Shown here: positions 8,956-17,549 of the stretch, piece after piece
Layout of the letters: each line of letters opens with the position of its first letter
Numbering within the stretch: the stretch's first letter is position 1
From: Cytophagales bacterium
GTDB lineage: Bacteria; Bacteroidota; Bacteroidia; Cytophagales; Cyclobacteriaceae
DNA length: 64,000 bases
Assembly: GCA_017303805.1 (NCBI GenBank)
Contig: JAFLBQ010000007.1
Coordinates: 248,001 to 312,000 of the forward strand
Reading direction: 5' to 3'
Position numbers and translations under genes: made by a program
The notes under the pieces: generated by a model
Databases searched by the model: none
Told to the model about the DNA's origin: nothing
The model's input: the letters and a program-made list of their open reading frames with translations, nothing else

Positions 8956-10035
8956 TTAATTGGCCGGTTCATATTTTTCCAATAGATCTACCAAAAGTTC
9001 GTAGGTCTCTTTAGAATGTGTGGGGAAGTTAGCAAACCGAAGTTGCGTTTTCTTATTTTCACCGTAGCCATCGCCTGGTTGCAGGCCGTGCTGAATTAAA
9101 AACTTACTGATTTCTGCGGTGGCAGTTCCTGTGTGGGCTACTAACACCGTTTGCGACTGAACCCGGGCTTCCGTAACAAACGGTTTTACGATGGGGTGCT
9201 TTTGCAATGTGTGGTAAAGCAAAGCAGCTTTGTAATCTGTTTCTTTGCGAATCGCCTCAACGCCTTTCTTGTTAAAATCTTCTACCACTTGCGCTAACAA
9301 GTAAATACTCAAAACGTTGGGTGTTTCCGGTGTTTGATTCTTTTTTGAGTTAGCCACTAATGTTGGCAGGTTGTGGTACGTTCCGATAGGTAGTCCTTTG
9401 CTTTGCAGGTGTTCAGCCCGGGCAATACATTTTTCATTTACAATCCATACGCCCAATCCGGCTGGCAGGCCAAATGCTTTTTGTACTGAAAAGAAGAGCG
9501 AATCAATTTTATCGAAATCAAATTTAGGATAGGGTAGCGATGAGACGGCATCTACCACTACCAATGCTTCGGGATGATGGTTTCGAAACGCGTGAATAAA
9601 ATCCAACGGCAACGCAACTCCGGTACTGGTTTCGTTGTGGGTTAAGGCAATCAGCTCAGGCGAAGCAGCCGGAGTGTAGGGTGCAAACCCCTGGCCGGCA
9701 GGTACCTCTGTTTTTAGTGCGTGTTTACCAAGTTGGGTGGCAATTTCAAAGTATCTTTTTGAAAACGAACCATTGACAAAGTGCAACGAAGATTCGGCAA
9801 CCAGGTTTTGAATGCTGCGCTCCCAGATTTCGGTGGCCGATGCAGCGAATAAAATCTGAAACCCGGCCGGTAGCTGCAGCAATGCCTTTAATCCTTCGGT
9901 TGCATGGCCATAGATTTTTTCGAATGCAGCGCTGCGGTGCGAAAGCGATGGAACTCCTTCGCGGAACGCCTTGCGGGCATGACCTTCTACAGTAAAATAG
10001 AGTTGAGAGGGGCCGGGAGTAAAGTTTACAGGCAT
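8956..10035 (-). CDS. serC: Class V aminotransferase, probable phosphoserine aminotransferase
   Basis: A 359-residue PLP enzyme of fold type I, class V. It opens with NFTPGPSQL, the substrate-binding start seen in SerC and alanine-glyoxylate aminotransferases. D162 (VVVDAVSS) would bind the pyridine nitrogen, and K186 (SVQKAFGLPAG) the PLP. The ATG at 10035 is preferred over the in-frame TTG at 10056. It is encoded close to a fused phosphoserine phosphatase/phosphoglycerate dehydrogenase, and together the two supply all three steps from 3-phosphoglycerate to serine. The sequence is not a textbook SerC, so the symbol rests on motif plus neighbourhood. Confidence 0.7.
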   Translation of the reverse strand: MPVNFTPGPSQLYFTVEGHARKAFREGVPSLSHRSAAFEKIYGHATEGLKALLQLPAGFQILFAASATEIWERSIQNLVAESSLHFVNGSFSKRYFEIATQLGKHALKTEVPAGQGFAPYTPAASPELIALTHNETSTGVALPLDFIHAFRNHHPEALVVVDAVSSLPYPKFDFDKIDSLFFSVQKAFGLPAGLGVWIVNEKCIARAEHLQSKGLPIGTYHNLPTLVANSKKNQTPETPNVLSIYLLAQVVEDFNKKGVEAIRKETDYKAALLYHTLQKHPIVKPFVTEARVQSQTVLVAHTGTATAEISKFLIQHGLQPGDGYGENKKTQLRFANFPTHSKETYELLVDLLEKYEPAN

Positions 10036-10059
10036 GGGTGAAAACTGAAAGCGCAAAGG

Positions 10060-10409
10060 TAAAGTTGAATCTATTACCGCGGCACTCGGTTACAAAAAAA
10101 ATACTCAATAATCAATCTTTTACAGTAACCATTATGTGCTAACCTTTACGTCATAAAATCCACTTGGGTTTGGGACACGTTTGCTGAACCTAACATTAAA
10201 AACAATACCGAGTGAAGTTCGAGGACAAAACCAGGCCTCATCCCCGACACGTTCGGGGCCCTCGCCCAAAAAGCAGGTTAACAGTGGAAGGTTGCGACCG
10301 AAGGACAGCTCAAAACTTGTCTTCATTGGGGTTCAGAAACACCTCTCCAGGCCCGGTGGGTTTTTGTTTTAACAGGTTGGTGATGACTTATCAACCACTT
10401 TAAATATAT
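10060..10409. other. Gene-free stretch with a GC-rich possible dispersed repeat
   Basis: No convincing gene lies between the SerC-like gene and the DUF4440 gene. The middle part (about 10195-10370) is distinctly more GC-rich than the AT-rich flanks. It contains a perfect hairpin with arms CCCCGA (10242-10247) and TCGGGG (10253-10258) and a 5-base loop. A second GC-rich patch at about 10352-10366 is followed by a T-rich run. Open frames of 63-64 codons exist on both strands but show no protein character. It looks like a remnant of an intergenic repeat element, but I cannot check for other copies from this window. Confidence 0.4.
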
Positions 10410-10826
10410 ATGAAGTACCTGTTTTTATGTTGGCTGCTTTTATACAATGGTTTTACCTGGGCACAAAGCGAGCAACAATTGCTTGAATTTGAAAAGCAAA
10501 TTGAAGCGGCCGTGGTGGCGGCAGAAATTCCTTTTCTGCAAAAAGCGTATGCCGATGATTTCCGGTTTAAACATGGAACAGGCCACATCGACTCCAAAGT
10601 TTCATGGCTGAAAGATGTAGAGAAGAACAAAGGCAAATTTGTAAGCCGGGTTGTAGAGCAAGCAGAGGCAGAACTACACGGAGACATTGGCATTACCCAG
10701 GGAACCTTACACGTTACCCGAACCGACACTTCGTATAAAGTTAACTATGTGCGTGTGTACAGAAGAGTAGGCGCTACATGGGAGCTATTTATGCACCGGA
10801 CCGTACAGCAGGAAAACTTTAAATAA
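10410..10826 (+). CDS. Secreted DUF4440 / SnoaL-like (NTF2-fold) protein
   Basis: A 138-residue protein with a signal peptide (residues 1-18, ending TWAQ) and a single small alpha+beta-barrel domain of the NTF2-like DUF4440 type. The pattern is an N-terminal helix EQQLLEFEKQIEAAVVAAEIPFL, the 'YADDFRFKHGTG' segment, a helix with SKVSWLKDVE, and paired C-terminal strands including VRVYRRVGATWELFMHRTVQ. The family is diverse and often non-enzymatic, so no substrate can be named. It stands alone on the plus strand between the two serine-pathway genes. Its stop lies 25 bases from the convergent end of the SerB-SerA gene. Confidence 0.75.
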   Translation: MKYLFLCWLLLYNGFTWAQSEQQLLEFEKQIEAAVVAAEIPFLQKAYADDFRFKHGTGHIDSKVSWLKDVEKNKGKFVSRVVEQAEAELHGDIGITQGTLHVTRTDTSYKVNYVRVYRRVGATWELFMHRTVQQENFK

Positions 10827-10851
10827 GTACGCTAACAATCCAGCTCTTACT

Positions 10852-12744
10852 TTAATAAAGTACTCTGAATTTAATCGTGTTCTCTATGGCACGAAGCTCT
10901 TTAATCACATTCTCGTTGTAGCCTTTATTAATGTCGGTTATAACGTAACCAATACTTTCGTTGGTTTTAAGGTATTGCCCAACAATGTTAATGCCATGGG
11001 TTGCTAATACCTGGTTAATGCGGGCCAGAATGCCGGGCACGTTGGTGTGAATATGAATTAACCGGTGGGCATTTTCTAAGGTAGGCAACGATAGGTTGGG
11101 GAAGTTTACACTGTTGCTGGTGCCTCCGTTATTGATGTAATCCAAAAATTTACCAGAAACAAACCGGGCTATGTTCTCCTGTGCTTCCAGCGTGCTGCCG
11201 CCAATGTGGGGGGTTAAAATCGTATTTCGTAGTCCTCTCAACTCAGATACAAATTCTTCATTGTTGCTCTTGGGCTCGTATGGGAAAACGTCAATGGCGC
11301 AGCCGCCAACTTTACCCGAAAGAATACTCTCTTTTAACGCATGGATATCTACAATGTGGCCGCGGCTCAGGTTCAGAAAAATTACGCCCTTCTTCATTAT
11401 GTCAAATTCTTTGGGGCCAATCAGGTTGGTGTTTTCTTTGCGGCCATCGGTGTGCAACGAAACAATATCGGCCTGCTCCAGCAGTTCTTTTAACGAATAA
11501 CATTTGGTGGCATTTCCTAGGGCCAGGCGCTCTTCGCGGTCGTAATAGTAAACTTTCATCCCCAACGACTCGGCCAGTACCGATAATTGCGACCCAATGT
11601 TTCCGTACCCCACAATCCCTAATTTTTTACCTCGGATTTCAAAACTGCCTTTGGCAGACTTGTCCCATTGGCCTTGGTGCATCATGGCCGACTTGTCGGT
11701 AATGTTTCGGATCAGCATAATGATTTGGCCAATGACCAGTTCAACCACCGAACGCGTGTTGCTATACGGAGCATTGAAAACGGCAATGCCACGTTTGGTG
11801 GCTTCCTTAAGGTCTATCTGATTGGTGCCAATACAAAATGCCCCGATGGTCATTAGCCGGTTGGCATTCGCAAGCACTTTTGCCGTTACCATGGTTTTGG
11901 ATCGGATGCCCAGCACCGAAACATTTTTTATTTTTTCACACAGTTCATCTTCATCTAAGCCGGCCGGGTAGGTTTCTACATTAAACCCCTCGGCCCGGAA
12001 TGCTTCAACCGCATGGGGGTGCACATTTTCCAACAACAACACATGGATCCGGTTTTTCGGGTAGGAGATGGCGGTGTTGAGTTTATTCAGATATAGAAAT
12101 TCATCGAGGCTGGGAGCAATGTGATCGGCTTTGTTAAGTACTTTTTCGCGCTCCACATTTTCAGTAAACGCAAAAAATTTATTGGCCAGGCCTGCATGTT
12201 TTATCTCATAGTCGGTGTACCCATCGCCAATCACGTACACATCGCCCGGCAGGTTAAGGCGTTTTAACTGCTCTACTTTGCCGTTGTTTTGCGAAAGCGG
12301 ATTCTCTTTATCGAACCCAACTACATTGCCCTGGCTATCGAACACAAACCGATTCGCTAGAATGTTTTCGGGTTTAATGCCAAACTCGGTAACCACGGGG
12401 TCGATGAAGGCATGAAACCCATTGGAGATAATGTAAATGTTTTCTGCGTAGGTTTGAAAAAACTCGCGGTTGCGTTTAAACGATTCTGAAACCATGCCAC
12501 GCAAAACAACTACCAACTGCTCCAGATGACGTTTGTTAGGTGCAAGTAGTTGAATCCGCCTCTCGAGCGACTCGCGAAACGAAATCGAACCATCCATTCC
12601 CTGGTTGGTAATAGCAACAATCTCGCTTCGGATCTGCTCATACGCGGGGTGATCTTTCAACGAAATATCAGCCAATACATCAAAGGCCTCGGCTTTCGTA
12701 AACGTGCTGTCGAAATCAATTACAAAGTACTTGTTCAGTTTCAT
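10852..12744 (-). CDS. serA: Fused phosphoserine phosphatase and D-3-phosphoglycerate dehydrogenase (SerB-SerA)
   Basis: A 630-residue bifunctional enzyme. Residues 1 to about 215 form a HAD phosphatase: motif I DFDST at 10-14, a SNG motif II, a lysine in NNGKVEQLK, and motif IV GDGYTD near 178. From about residue 225 a 2-hydroxyacid dehydrogenase follows, with NAD site GYGNIG, catalytic arginine in NLSRGH, glutamate in FPYEP and histidine in PHIGGST. A C-terminal ACT domain (about 560-630) would bind an effector such as serine. It therefore joins the first and last steps of serine synthesis in one chain. The ATG at 12744 is preferred over the upstream in-frame start because it gives MKLNKYFVIDFDST directly. 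Confidence 0.85.
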   Translation of the reverse strand: MKLNKYFVIDFDSTFTKAEAFDVLADISLKDHPAYEQIRSEIVAITNQGMDGSISFRESLERRIQLLAPNKRHLEQLVVVLRGMVSESFKRNREFFQTYAENIYIISNGFHAFIDPVVTEFGIKPENILANRFVFDSQGNVVGFDKENPLSQNNGKVEQLKRLNLPGDVYVIGDGYTDYEIKHAGLANKFFAFTENVEREKVLNKADHIAPSLDEFLYLNKLNTAISYPKNRIHVLLLENVHPHAVEAFRAEGFNVETYPAGLDEDELCEKIKNVSVLGIRSKTMVTAKVLANANRLMTIGAFCIGTNQIDLKEATKRGIAVFNAPYSNTRSVVELVIGQIIMLIRNITDKSAMMHQGQWDKSAKGSFEIRGKKLGIVGYGNIGSQLSVLAESLGMKVYYYDREERLALGNATKCYSLKELLEQADIVSLHTDGRKENTNLIGPKEFDIMKKGVIFLNLSRGHIVDIHALKESILSGKVGGCAIDVFPYEPKSNNEEFVSELRGLRNTILTPHIGGSTLEAQENIARFVSGKFLDYINNGGTSNSVNFPNLSLPTLENAHRLIHIHTNVPGILARINQVLATHGINIVGQYLKTNESIGYVITDINKGYNENVIKELRAIENTIKFRVLY

Positions 12745-12840
12745 GTTGAGTAAGCGCAAACCCAAAATTAACCGAAAGCACGGAGTTGGATGCAGGGAAT
12801 AGGAGCCGGATCAAAAAAAAATTGATTAACACATGTTAGG

Positions 12841-13290
12841 TCAAGCCAACTGCAACATCAACACGTCTGCACTGGAAGGACACACGGTTGCAAACTCACT
12901 CGATTTCTGAATGGCCATCGGAACGTTTTCGCGAGTAACCGGCTTAAAGCCCAACTTCTGAAAAAAGAAGCTGGCGGTTTGGGTAAGTAAGTACACCTGG
13001 TTAACCTTTCTTTGTCGGGCTGCATCCAGCAGGTTGCTTACTATTTGTTTGCCAAGTTGCTGGCCGCGCAACCCGGGGCTTACCGCCAGCGAACGAAGTA
13101 GTGAAAGGTTATCGTAAAATTCAAGCCCACCCGAACCTACAATGGTATCGTGTGTGTTGTAGTAGGCGAGCAGAAAGTTGTTAACTAACGTGAGATCGTG
13201 CGCTGGTAACAGGTTACTCACCAGGAATTCCTTCAGGGCGTGTAGTTGTTTTTCGGTTGTAACCGGATGGCTTACAATAAACTCTTTCAT
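12841..13290 (-). CDS. GNAT N-acetyltransferase, ArsN2-like
   Basis: A 149-residue GNAT-fold acetyltransferase. The acetyl-CoA-binding motif A is visible as SLAVSPGLRGQQLGKQIV (R/Q-x-x-G-x-G/A type). It is followed by a VYLLTQTASFFFQKLGF segment, which is typical of the ArsN2 arsenic-resistance acetyltransferases that detoxify organoarsenicals. The ATG at 13290 (MKEFIVSHPV) is chosen over an upstream in-frame start at 13317. It is the third gene of an ars set, 56 bases downstream of arsM. The arsenic role depends on this context, since the GNAT fold itself is very general. Confidence 0.7.
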   Translation of the reverse strand: MKEFIVSHPVTTEKQLHALKEFLVSNLLPAHDLTLVNNFLLAYYNTHDTIVGSGGLEFYDNLSLLRSLAVSPGLRGQQLGKQIVSNLLDAARQRKVNQVYLLTQTASFFFQKLGFKPVTRENVPMAIQKSSEFATVCPSSADVLMLQLA

Positions 13291-13346
13291 GAATGCAAAG
13301 TGGGGTGTTGCCGGCAAATCATAAAGCTATTTATGTTAAAATTTCA

Positions 13347-14213
13347 TTAGCAGCAATTTGAGTTTTCGCCACAGCAAGCCGCTTTGGCTGCGTTGTTGTT
13401 GGCGAGTGGCTTTGTTGCAAACACGGTAATGCTAAAAATTCCAACTTCAGAATTCTTAAATGCCAATAGTTCTGCTTCCTTCAGGTAGGGTTGCAAAATC
13501 TGGTCGGGCAATCCAATTGGTTTATTTTTTTGAATTTCAATCTCCGCAAAGCCTGCTTGCTGTATAAAACGCAGATATTCTTCTTGTTGAATGGCTCCAG
13601 AAATACAACCGGCATACAGTTCTGCACTTTCTTTAAGGCCAGTTGGCAAGTCACCTACCAACACAATATCCGAAATGCTAAAGTGGCCACCAGGTTTTAA
13701 CACCCGGTACGTTTCGGAAAATGCTTTTACCTTATCTGGAACCAGGTTCATAACACAATTACTTACAACCACATCGACTATGTTACTGCTTACGGGCAAA
13801 TTTTCAATGTCACCAAAACGAAACTCCACATTATTGTATCCTAACTTTTCAGCATTTAGCCGGGCTTTTTCTATCATACGCTCAGTAAAATCCACTCCGA
13901 TTACTTTACCGGTTTCGCCTGTAACGGCCCGGGCCACAAACGCATCGTTGCCGGCACCGGAGCCCAGATCAACCACCACGTCTCCGGGCTTTATTTTAGC
14001 AAACTCGGTGGGCAGGCCGCAACCCAAACCCAGATCGGCATCCGCTACATACCCATTCAAGGTTGCATAGTCTTCAGCCATCAGGGTCTGATCTACTACT
14101 GCGCAACCGCATGCGCTGCCGCAGCAACTGGTTTCGTTTTGATGTTTGGTTTGGTCGGCAATCTGGCTATACTTCTCCTTAACCAGTTGTTTTAATTCTT
14201 TAGAGGATGTCAT
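13347..14213 (-). CDS. arsM: Arsenite S-adenosylmethionine methyltransferase ArsM
   Basis: A 288-residue class I methyltransferase that adds methyl groups to trivalent arsenic using SAM. SAM motif I is DLGSGAGNDAF at about residues 82-92. The conserved cysteines of the family are present in the GLGCGLP segment near 64, in NCVMNLVP, and in ELYAGCISGA near 200. Extra cysteine clusters lie at the N-terminus (SCCGSACGC) and at the very C-terminus (CCGENSNCC), which suit thiol binding of As(III). A probable ArsR operator lies just upstream at 14229-14244. The ATG at 14213 is the first in frame. Confidence 0.92.
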   Translation of the reverse strand: MTSSKELKQLVKEKYSQIADQTKHQNETSCCGSACGCAVVDQTLMAEDYATLNGYVADADLGLGCGLPTEFAKIKPGDVVVDLGSGAGNDAFVARAVTGETGKVIGVDFTERMIEKARLNAEKLGYNNVEFRFGDIENLPVSSNIVDVVVSNCVMNLVPDKVKAFSETYRVLKPGGHFSISDIVLVGDLPTGLKESAELYAGCISGAIQQEEYLRFIQQAGFAEIEIQKNKPIGLPDQILQPYLKEAELLAFKNSEVGIFSITVFATKPLANNNAAKAACCGENSNCC

Positions 14214-14228
14214 AATTGTATTGGTTTA

Positions 14229-14244
14229 ATCGTAATATGGCGAT
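14229..14244. promoter_or_regulatory. Probable ArsR operator upstream of arsM (imperfect copy)
   Basis: Sixteen bases match the perfect palindrome in front of arsR at 14 of 16 positions. The left half ATCGTAAT is identical and the right half reads ATGGCGAT instead of ATTACGAT. It lies 15 bases before the arsM start, between arsR and arsM. Recurrence of the same site at both gene starts argues for direct ArsR control of arsM as well as of arsR. Confidence 0.6.
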
Positions 14245-14262
14245 AGGATATTTTAAAAAATT

Positions 14263-14586
14263 TTAACAGCAGCTTTCCTGTGCAGTAAGCAACAGGTCGT
14301 TCAGCATCTTACGGGCTTTCACTACCAGTTTGGGATCTATACAATAACAGACTGCCGGGCCTTCAATTTCACCTTTAATGAGACCAGCTTTTTTAAGTTC
14401 GTTCAGGTGCTGCGATACGGTGCTTTGCGATAGGGGCAATTCATTTACAATATCACCACACATACACGATTTTTTCTGCGCCAGAAATTGCAGGATAGCA
14501 ACCCGTGCCGGATGCGCTAATGCTTTTGCAAGTGCAGCAATTTCATTTTGGGAGCGGGTAAACTTTTCTGTTTTGGATAAGCCCAT
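14263..14586 (-). CDS. arsR: ArsR/SmtB-family arsenic-responsive repressor
   Basis: A 107-residue winged-helix metalloregulator. The helix-turn-helix reads PLSQSTVSQHLNELKKAGLI (about residues 50-69), and the preceding helix carries the CMCGD motif near 42-46, equivalent to the As(III)-binding CxC of the classic alpha-3 site. More cysteines lie in the AVCYCID wing strand and in the C-terminal ESCC. It would release DNA on binding arsenite. The perfect palindrome ATCGTAATATTACGAT ends or begins 10 bases before its ATG at 14586, which indicates autoregulation. arsM and the ArsN2-like gene follow on the same strand. Confidence 0.92.
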   Translation of the reverse strand: MGLSKTEKFTRSQNEIAALAKALAHPARVAILQFLAQKKSCMCGDIVNELPLSQSTVSQHLNELKKAGLIKGEIEGPAVCYCIDPKLVVKARKMLNDLLLTAQESCC

Positions 14587-14595
14587 GGTGCAATA

Positions 14596-14611
14596 ATCGT
14601 AATATTACGAT
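14596..14611. promoter_or_regulatory. ArsR operator, perfect 16-bp palindrome
   Basis: ATCGTAATATTACGAT is a perfect inverted repeat located 9 bases upstream of the arsR start codon. Its position within the leader or promoter, and its near copy upstream of arsM (14229-14244), make it the likely binding site of the ArsR dimer. It could also affect the divergent alcohol dehydrogenase gene, whose start lies 140 bases away. Confidence 0.75.
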
Positions 14612-14750
14612 AAAAGTTTCAAACCCTCCTTAAAAATTTTTTTACTGTGTCGCGTTGCTTACTTTGCACGCAATTAAAACAAGTTAAAGCTAACCCAAAA
14701 GGTGTCACTGTGCGGGTGGCAAACCTGTTTATCATCTCAACTTAAAAAAT

Positions 14751-15794
14751 ATGATTTCAACAAAAGGATATGCTGCCCAAAGCCCTACGGCAACCCTGCA
14801 GCCTTTTAGCTTTGAGAGGCGTGAGGTGGGACCCCACGACATTAAAATAGAAATTGCCTATTGTGGCGTGTGCCATTCCGACCTGCACCAGGTACGCGAT
14901 GAGTGGGGTGGGTCTATTTACCCAATGGTTCCGGGCCACGAAATAGTGGGGCGTATTTCGAAAGTAGGTGCGGCCGTTACCAAATTTAAAGCGGGCGAAC
15001 TTGCAGGGGTGGGGTGCTTTGTAGATTCATGCCGCACATGCGAGAGTTGCCGTGCGGGCAACGAGCAATATTGCGATGCCGGCATGGCCGGAACCTACAA
15101 TGGGTACCAGATGGATAAGAAGACTCCCACCTATGGTGGTTATTCCAATTGTATTGTGGTAGATGAGAATTACGCCCTGCATATTTCTGAAAAGCTACCG
15201 CTGCAAGCAGTGGCACCGTTGCTTTGTGCCGGTATTACCACCTACTCGCCATTGCGCCATTGGAAGGTGAGTGCCGGCCAGAAAGTAGCCATTGTAGGCC
15301 TGGGCGGGTTGGGCCACATGGGCGTGAAGTTTGCCGTTTCGTTTGGAGCCGAGGTTACAGTTTTAAGTTCGAGTGCGGCAAAAGAAGCCGATGCAAAAAA
15401 GTTAGGTGCGCACCATTTTGTTAATACTGGTAATCAACAAGCCGTAAAAGCAGTGCGTGGTAAGTTTGACTTTATTTTGGATACTGTTTCGGCCCAGCAT
15501 GACCTGAACTTTTACCTGAACCTGCTTAAAACCGATGGCACCATGGTAATGGTGGGCATTCCACCCGAAGCCGAGGCGGTGGAAGCATTCAGCCTTATAA
15601 CCAAGCGCAAAACTTTGGCCGGCTCAATGATTGGTGGTATTCGCGAAACTCAGGAAATGCTGGACTATTGTGCCGAAAATAATATTGTATCGGATATTGA
15701 ACTGATTTCGATTCAGCAAATTGAACAAGCTTACACCCGCATGGTAAAAGGCGATGTACGGTACCGGTTTGTGATAGATATGAGCACACTTTAA
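14751..15794 (+). CDS. Zinc-dependent NAD(P) alcohol dehydrogenase (YahK/cinnamyl-type)
   Basis: A 347-residue medium-chain dehydrogenase/reductase that would reduce aldehydes to alcohols. The catalytic zinc ligands are in YCGVCHSDLHQ (cysteine near residue 40), GHEIVG (histidine near 64) and a late cysteine in APLLCAGITTYSP. The structural zinc is held by four cysteines in DSCRTCESCRAGNEQYC. The Rossmann motif GLGGLGHMG is near 181, with a serine-rich stretch after beta-2, as in NADPH-preferring YahK-like enzymes. It diverges from arsR. Its stop overlaps the convergent DUF3592 gene by 4 bases. Confidence 0.9.
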   Translation: MISTKGYAAQSPTATLQPFSFERREVGPHDIKIEIAYCGVCHSDLHQVRDEWGGSIYPMVPGHEIVGRISKVGAAVTKFKAGELAGVGCFVDSCRTCESCRAGNEQYCDAGMAGTYNGYQMDKKTPTYGGYSNCIVVDENYALHISEKLPLQAVAPLLCAGITTYSPLRHWKVSAGQKVAIVGLGGLGHMGVKFAVSFGAEVTVLSSSAAKEADAKKLGAHHFVNTGNQQAVKAVRGKFDFILDTVSAQHDLNFYLNLLKTDGTMVMVGIPPEAEAVEAFSLITKRKTLAGSMIGGIRETQEMLDYCAENNIVSDIELISIQQIEQAYTRMVKGDVRYRFVIDMSTL

Positions 15795-16438
15795 GCAGTG
15801 GTGGCCGATTTTGTGGCCCTGCTTAAAAACCAGAGTACAAGCGCAATCACCAACATAACGGCCGTAGCAATTCCAAAAATCAGGTAAAAGTCTTGCATTA
15901 CCTCATCAGCCGGAAGGCTGGCGTATTCCGGGTTGGCCGGGTTAACAAGTAAGGTTACCGAATCCTTCGCCTGAAAATCTTTTTTGGGATAGGAAGTAAT
16001 AGTTTGACAGGTGTACACGGTATCCTGAAAAGAATATTTAAAGACCAGAAAAACAGACTGAGTTGTATCTGTTGCCTGCGTTGGCGGTGCAATCTTTACT
16101 TCATCAATAATTCCCCGAACGGGTGTAGCATCCTTTTTAAAATCCTCATAGAAGTAATAAAAGAATGCAGTAACCCCAAGAAAGAGAAGTCCTAGTAACA
16201 ACGAAAGAATACTGCCAACCTTTAATGCGGCTGATGCACAACCGCCACAGCCCTTTGTTGGAATTTGCTTTTGAGTGGCGTTAGCGGGGGCTGCATCTTT
16301 TCGCAGAGTCTCCAATAGCCTTGTGGCTTCGGCTTCGTTTACTCCGTAGGTATTTTGAATAAGGCGTATGGCCTGGTAGCGTTGGTCGCTTTCCAGGAGT
16401 TTTCTCACCTGCTCTTTTATGTCTTTGGGGTTATTCAT
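15791..16438 (-). CDS. DUF3592-like two-pass membrane protein
   Basis: A 215-residue protein. A short N-terminal soluble part (residues 1-52) contains a helical 'KLLESDQRYQAIRLIQNTYGVNEAEATRLLE' segment like a ribosomal-L7/12-tail or UBA-like helical pair. A transmembrane helix follows at about 71-93, then an extracytoplasmic beta-rich domain (about 100-180) with VFLVFKYSFQDTVYTCQTI and VTLLVNPANPEYASL, the pattern of DUF3592. A second helix lies at about 185-205. The function of the family is unknown. It is convergent with the alcohol dehydrogenase (4-base overlap) and 18 bases downstream of the transketolase half. Confidence 0.65.
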   Translation of the reverse strand: MNNPKDIKEQVRKLLESDQRYQAIRLIQNTYGVNEAEATRLLETLRKDAAPANATQKQIPTKGCGGCASAALKVGSILSLLLGLLFLGVTAFFYYFYEDFKKDATPVRGIIDEVKIAPPTQATDTTQSVFLVFKYSFQDTVYTCQTITSYPKKDFQAKDSVTLLVNPANPEYASLPADEVMQDFYLIFGIATAVMLVIALVLWFLSRATKSATTA

Positions 16439-16456
16439 AAAAGGGCCTCAACTTAG

Positions 16457-17413
16457 CTACCTGCTCCTTCGTGCTATTGCTTTTTCGGCTGCAGCAACTA
16501 TGTTGGTGGAACTAAGTCCATACTTCTTCAGTAATTGTGTTGGAGTGCCGCTCTCACCAAATGAATCGTTTACGGCAACCATTTCCAACGGGGCCGGACG
16601 GAAGCGTGAAAGCACTTGTGCTACACTATCGCCTAACCCACCGTTTATCTGGTGCTCTTCGCAGGTAACAGCGCAGCCGGTTTTTTCAACCGATGCCAGA
16701 ATGGCTTCTACATCCAAAGGTTTAATGGTGTGAATATTTATCAACTCGACCGAAATTCCTTTGGCCGCCAGCAGGGCTTCGGCTTCAATTGCTTCCCAAA
16801 CCAAATGGCCGGTTGCAAAAATGGTAACGTCTTTTCCATCAATCATCTTATCGGCTTTGCCGATTGTAAATGGGCGATCGGTTGTAAAGATTGGCCAACT
16901 GGGGCGTCCAAACCGGAGATAGGCCGGCCCCTGATGGCTTCCCAGCGCGATGGTAGCTGCTTTGGTTTGGGCGTAGTCGCACGGCACAATAACCGTCATG
17001 CCCGGAAGCATTTTCATCATCCCTATATCTTCCAGTATCTGGTGCGTGGCACCATCTTCGCCAAGGGTTAAACCCGCGTGCGAAGCGCAGATCTTAACAT
17101 TTTTACCTGAGTAAGCAATTGACTGACGAATTTGATCATATACCCGGCCGGTAGAAAAGTTAGCGAACGTTCCTGTAAAAGGGATCTTACCACCAATGGT
17201 TAGCCCAGCGGCTAAACCCATCATATTGGCTTCGGCAATTCCGACCTGAAAAAACCTTTCGGGAAACTCTTTCTTGAAGGCATCCATCTTTAATGACCCG
17301 GTTAGGTCGGCACAAAGGGCTACCACATTGGTGTTGGATTTGCCGAGCTCGTGCAGGCCGGCACCAAAGCCGGAACGAGTGTCTTTCTTTTCAGTAAAAG
17401 TAAACTTGGTCAT
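16457..17413 (-). CDS. Transketolase, C-terminal (pyrimidine-binding plus C-terminal domain) subunit
   Basis: A 318-residue second half of a split transketolase (pentose phosphate pathway). It opens with the pyrimidine domain, which carries the conserved glutamate in [15 protein letters not shown] and the [15 protein letters not shown] segment. The transketolase C-domain with [23 protein letters not shown] follows. The ATG at 17413 ([10 protein letters not shown]) is preferred to a frame start at 17437. Its partner, the N-terminal thiamine-diphosphate-binding half, is at 36502-37350, on the same strand and in the order expected for an operon but 19 kb away. Both halves are needed for activity. 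Confidence 0.88.
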   Translation of the reverse strand: MTKFTFTEKKDTRSGFGAGLHELGKSNTNVVALCADLTGSLKMDAFKKEFPERFFQVGIAEANMMGLAAGLTIGGKIPFTGTFANFSTGRVYDQIRQSIAYSGKNVKICASHAGLTLGEDGATHQILEDIGMMKMLPGMTVIVPCDYAQTKAATIALGSHQGPAYLRFGRPSWPIFTTDRPFTIGKADKMIDGKDVTIFATGHLVWEAIEAEALLAAKGISVELINIHTIKPLDVEAILASVEKTGCAVTCEEHQINGGLGDSVAQVLSRFRPAPLEMVAVNDSFGESGTPTQLLKKYGLSSTNIVAAAEKAIARRSR

Positions 17414-17549
17414 GCGTGGATTTTTTTGAAGGTACAAGTTTAGTCAATCCGGCTCTAAGTTTAGCGGCTGCTGTTAAGGTTTTGTTAAAGAAGTAGCAGA
17501 GGTGGTTGGTGATGTGGCTACCACCGTTTCAACCCCAAACTGAGTTACT

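Noticed and set aside
10132-10403. Short frames of 63-64 codons on both strands of the intergenic region
   Set aside because: Both strands are open over the same bases, and none has a signal, helix or known motif. They were annotated as a possible repeat instead.
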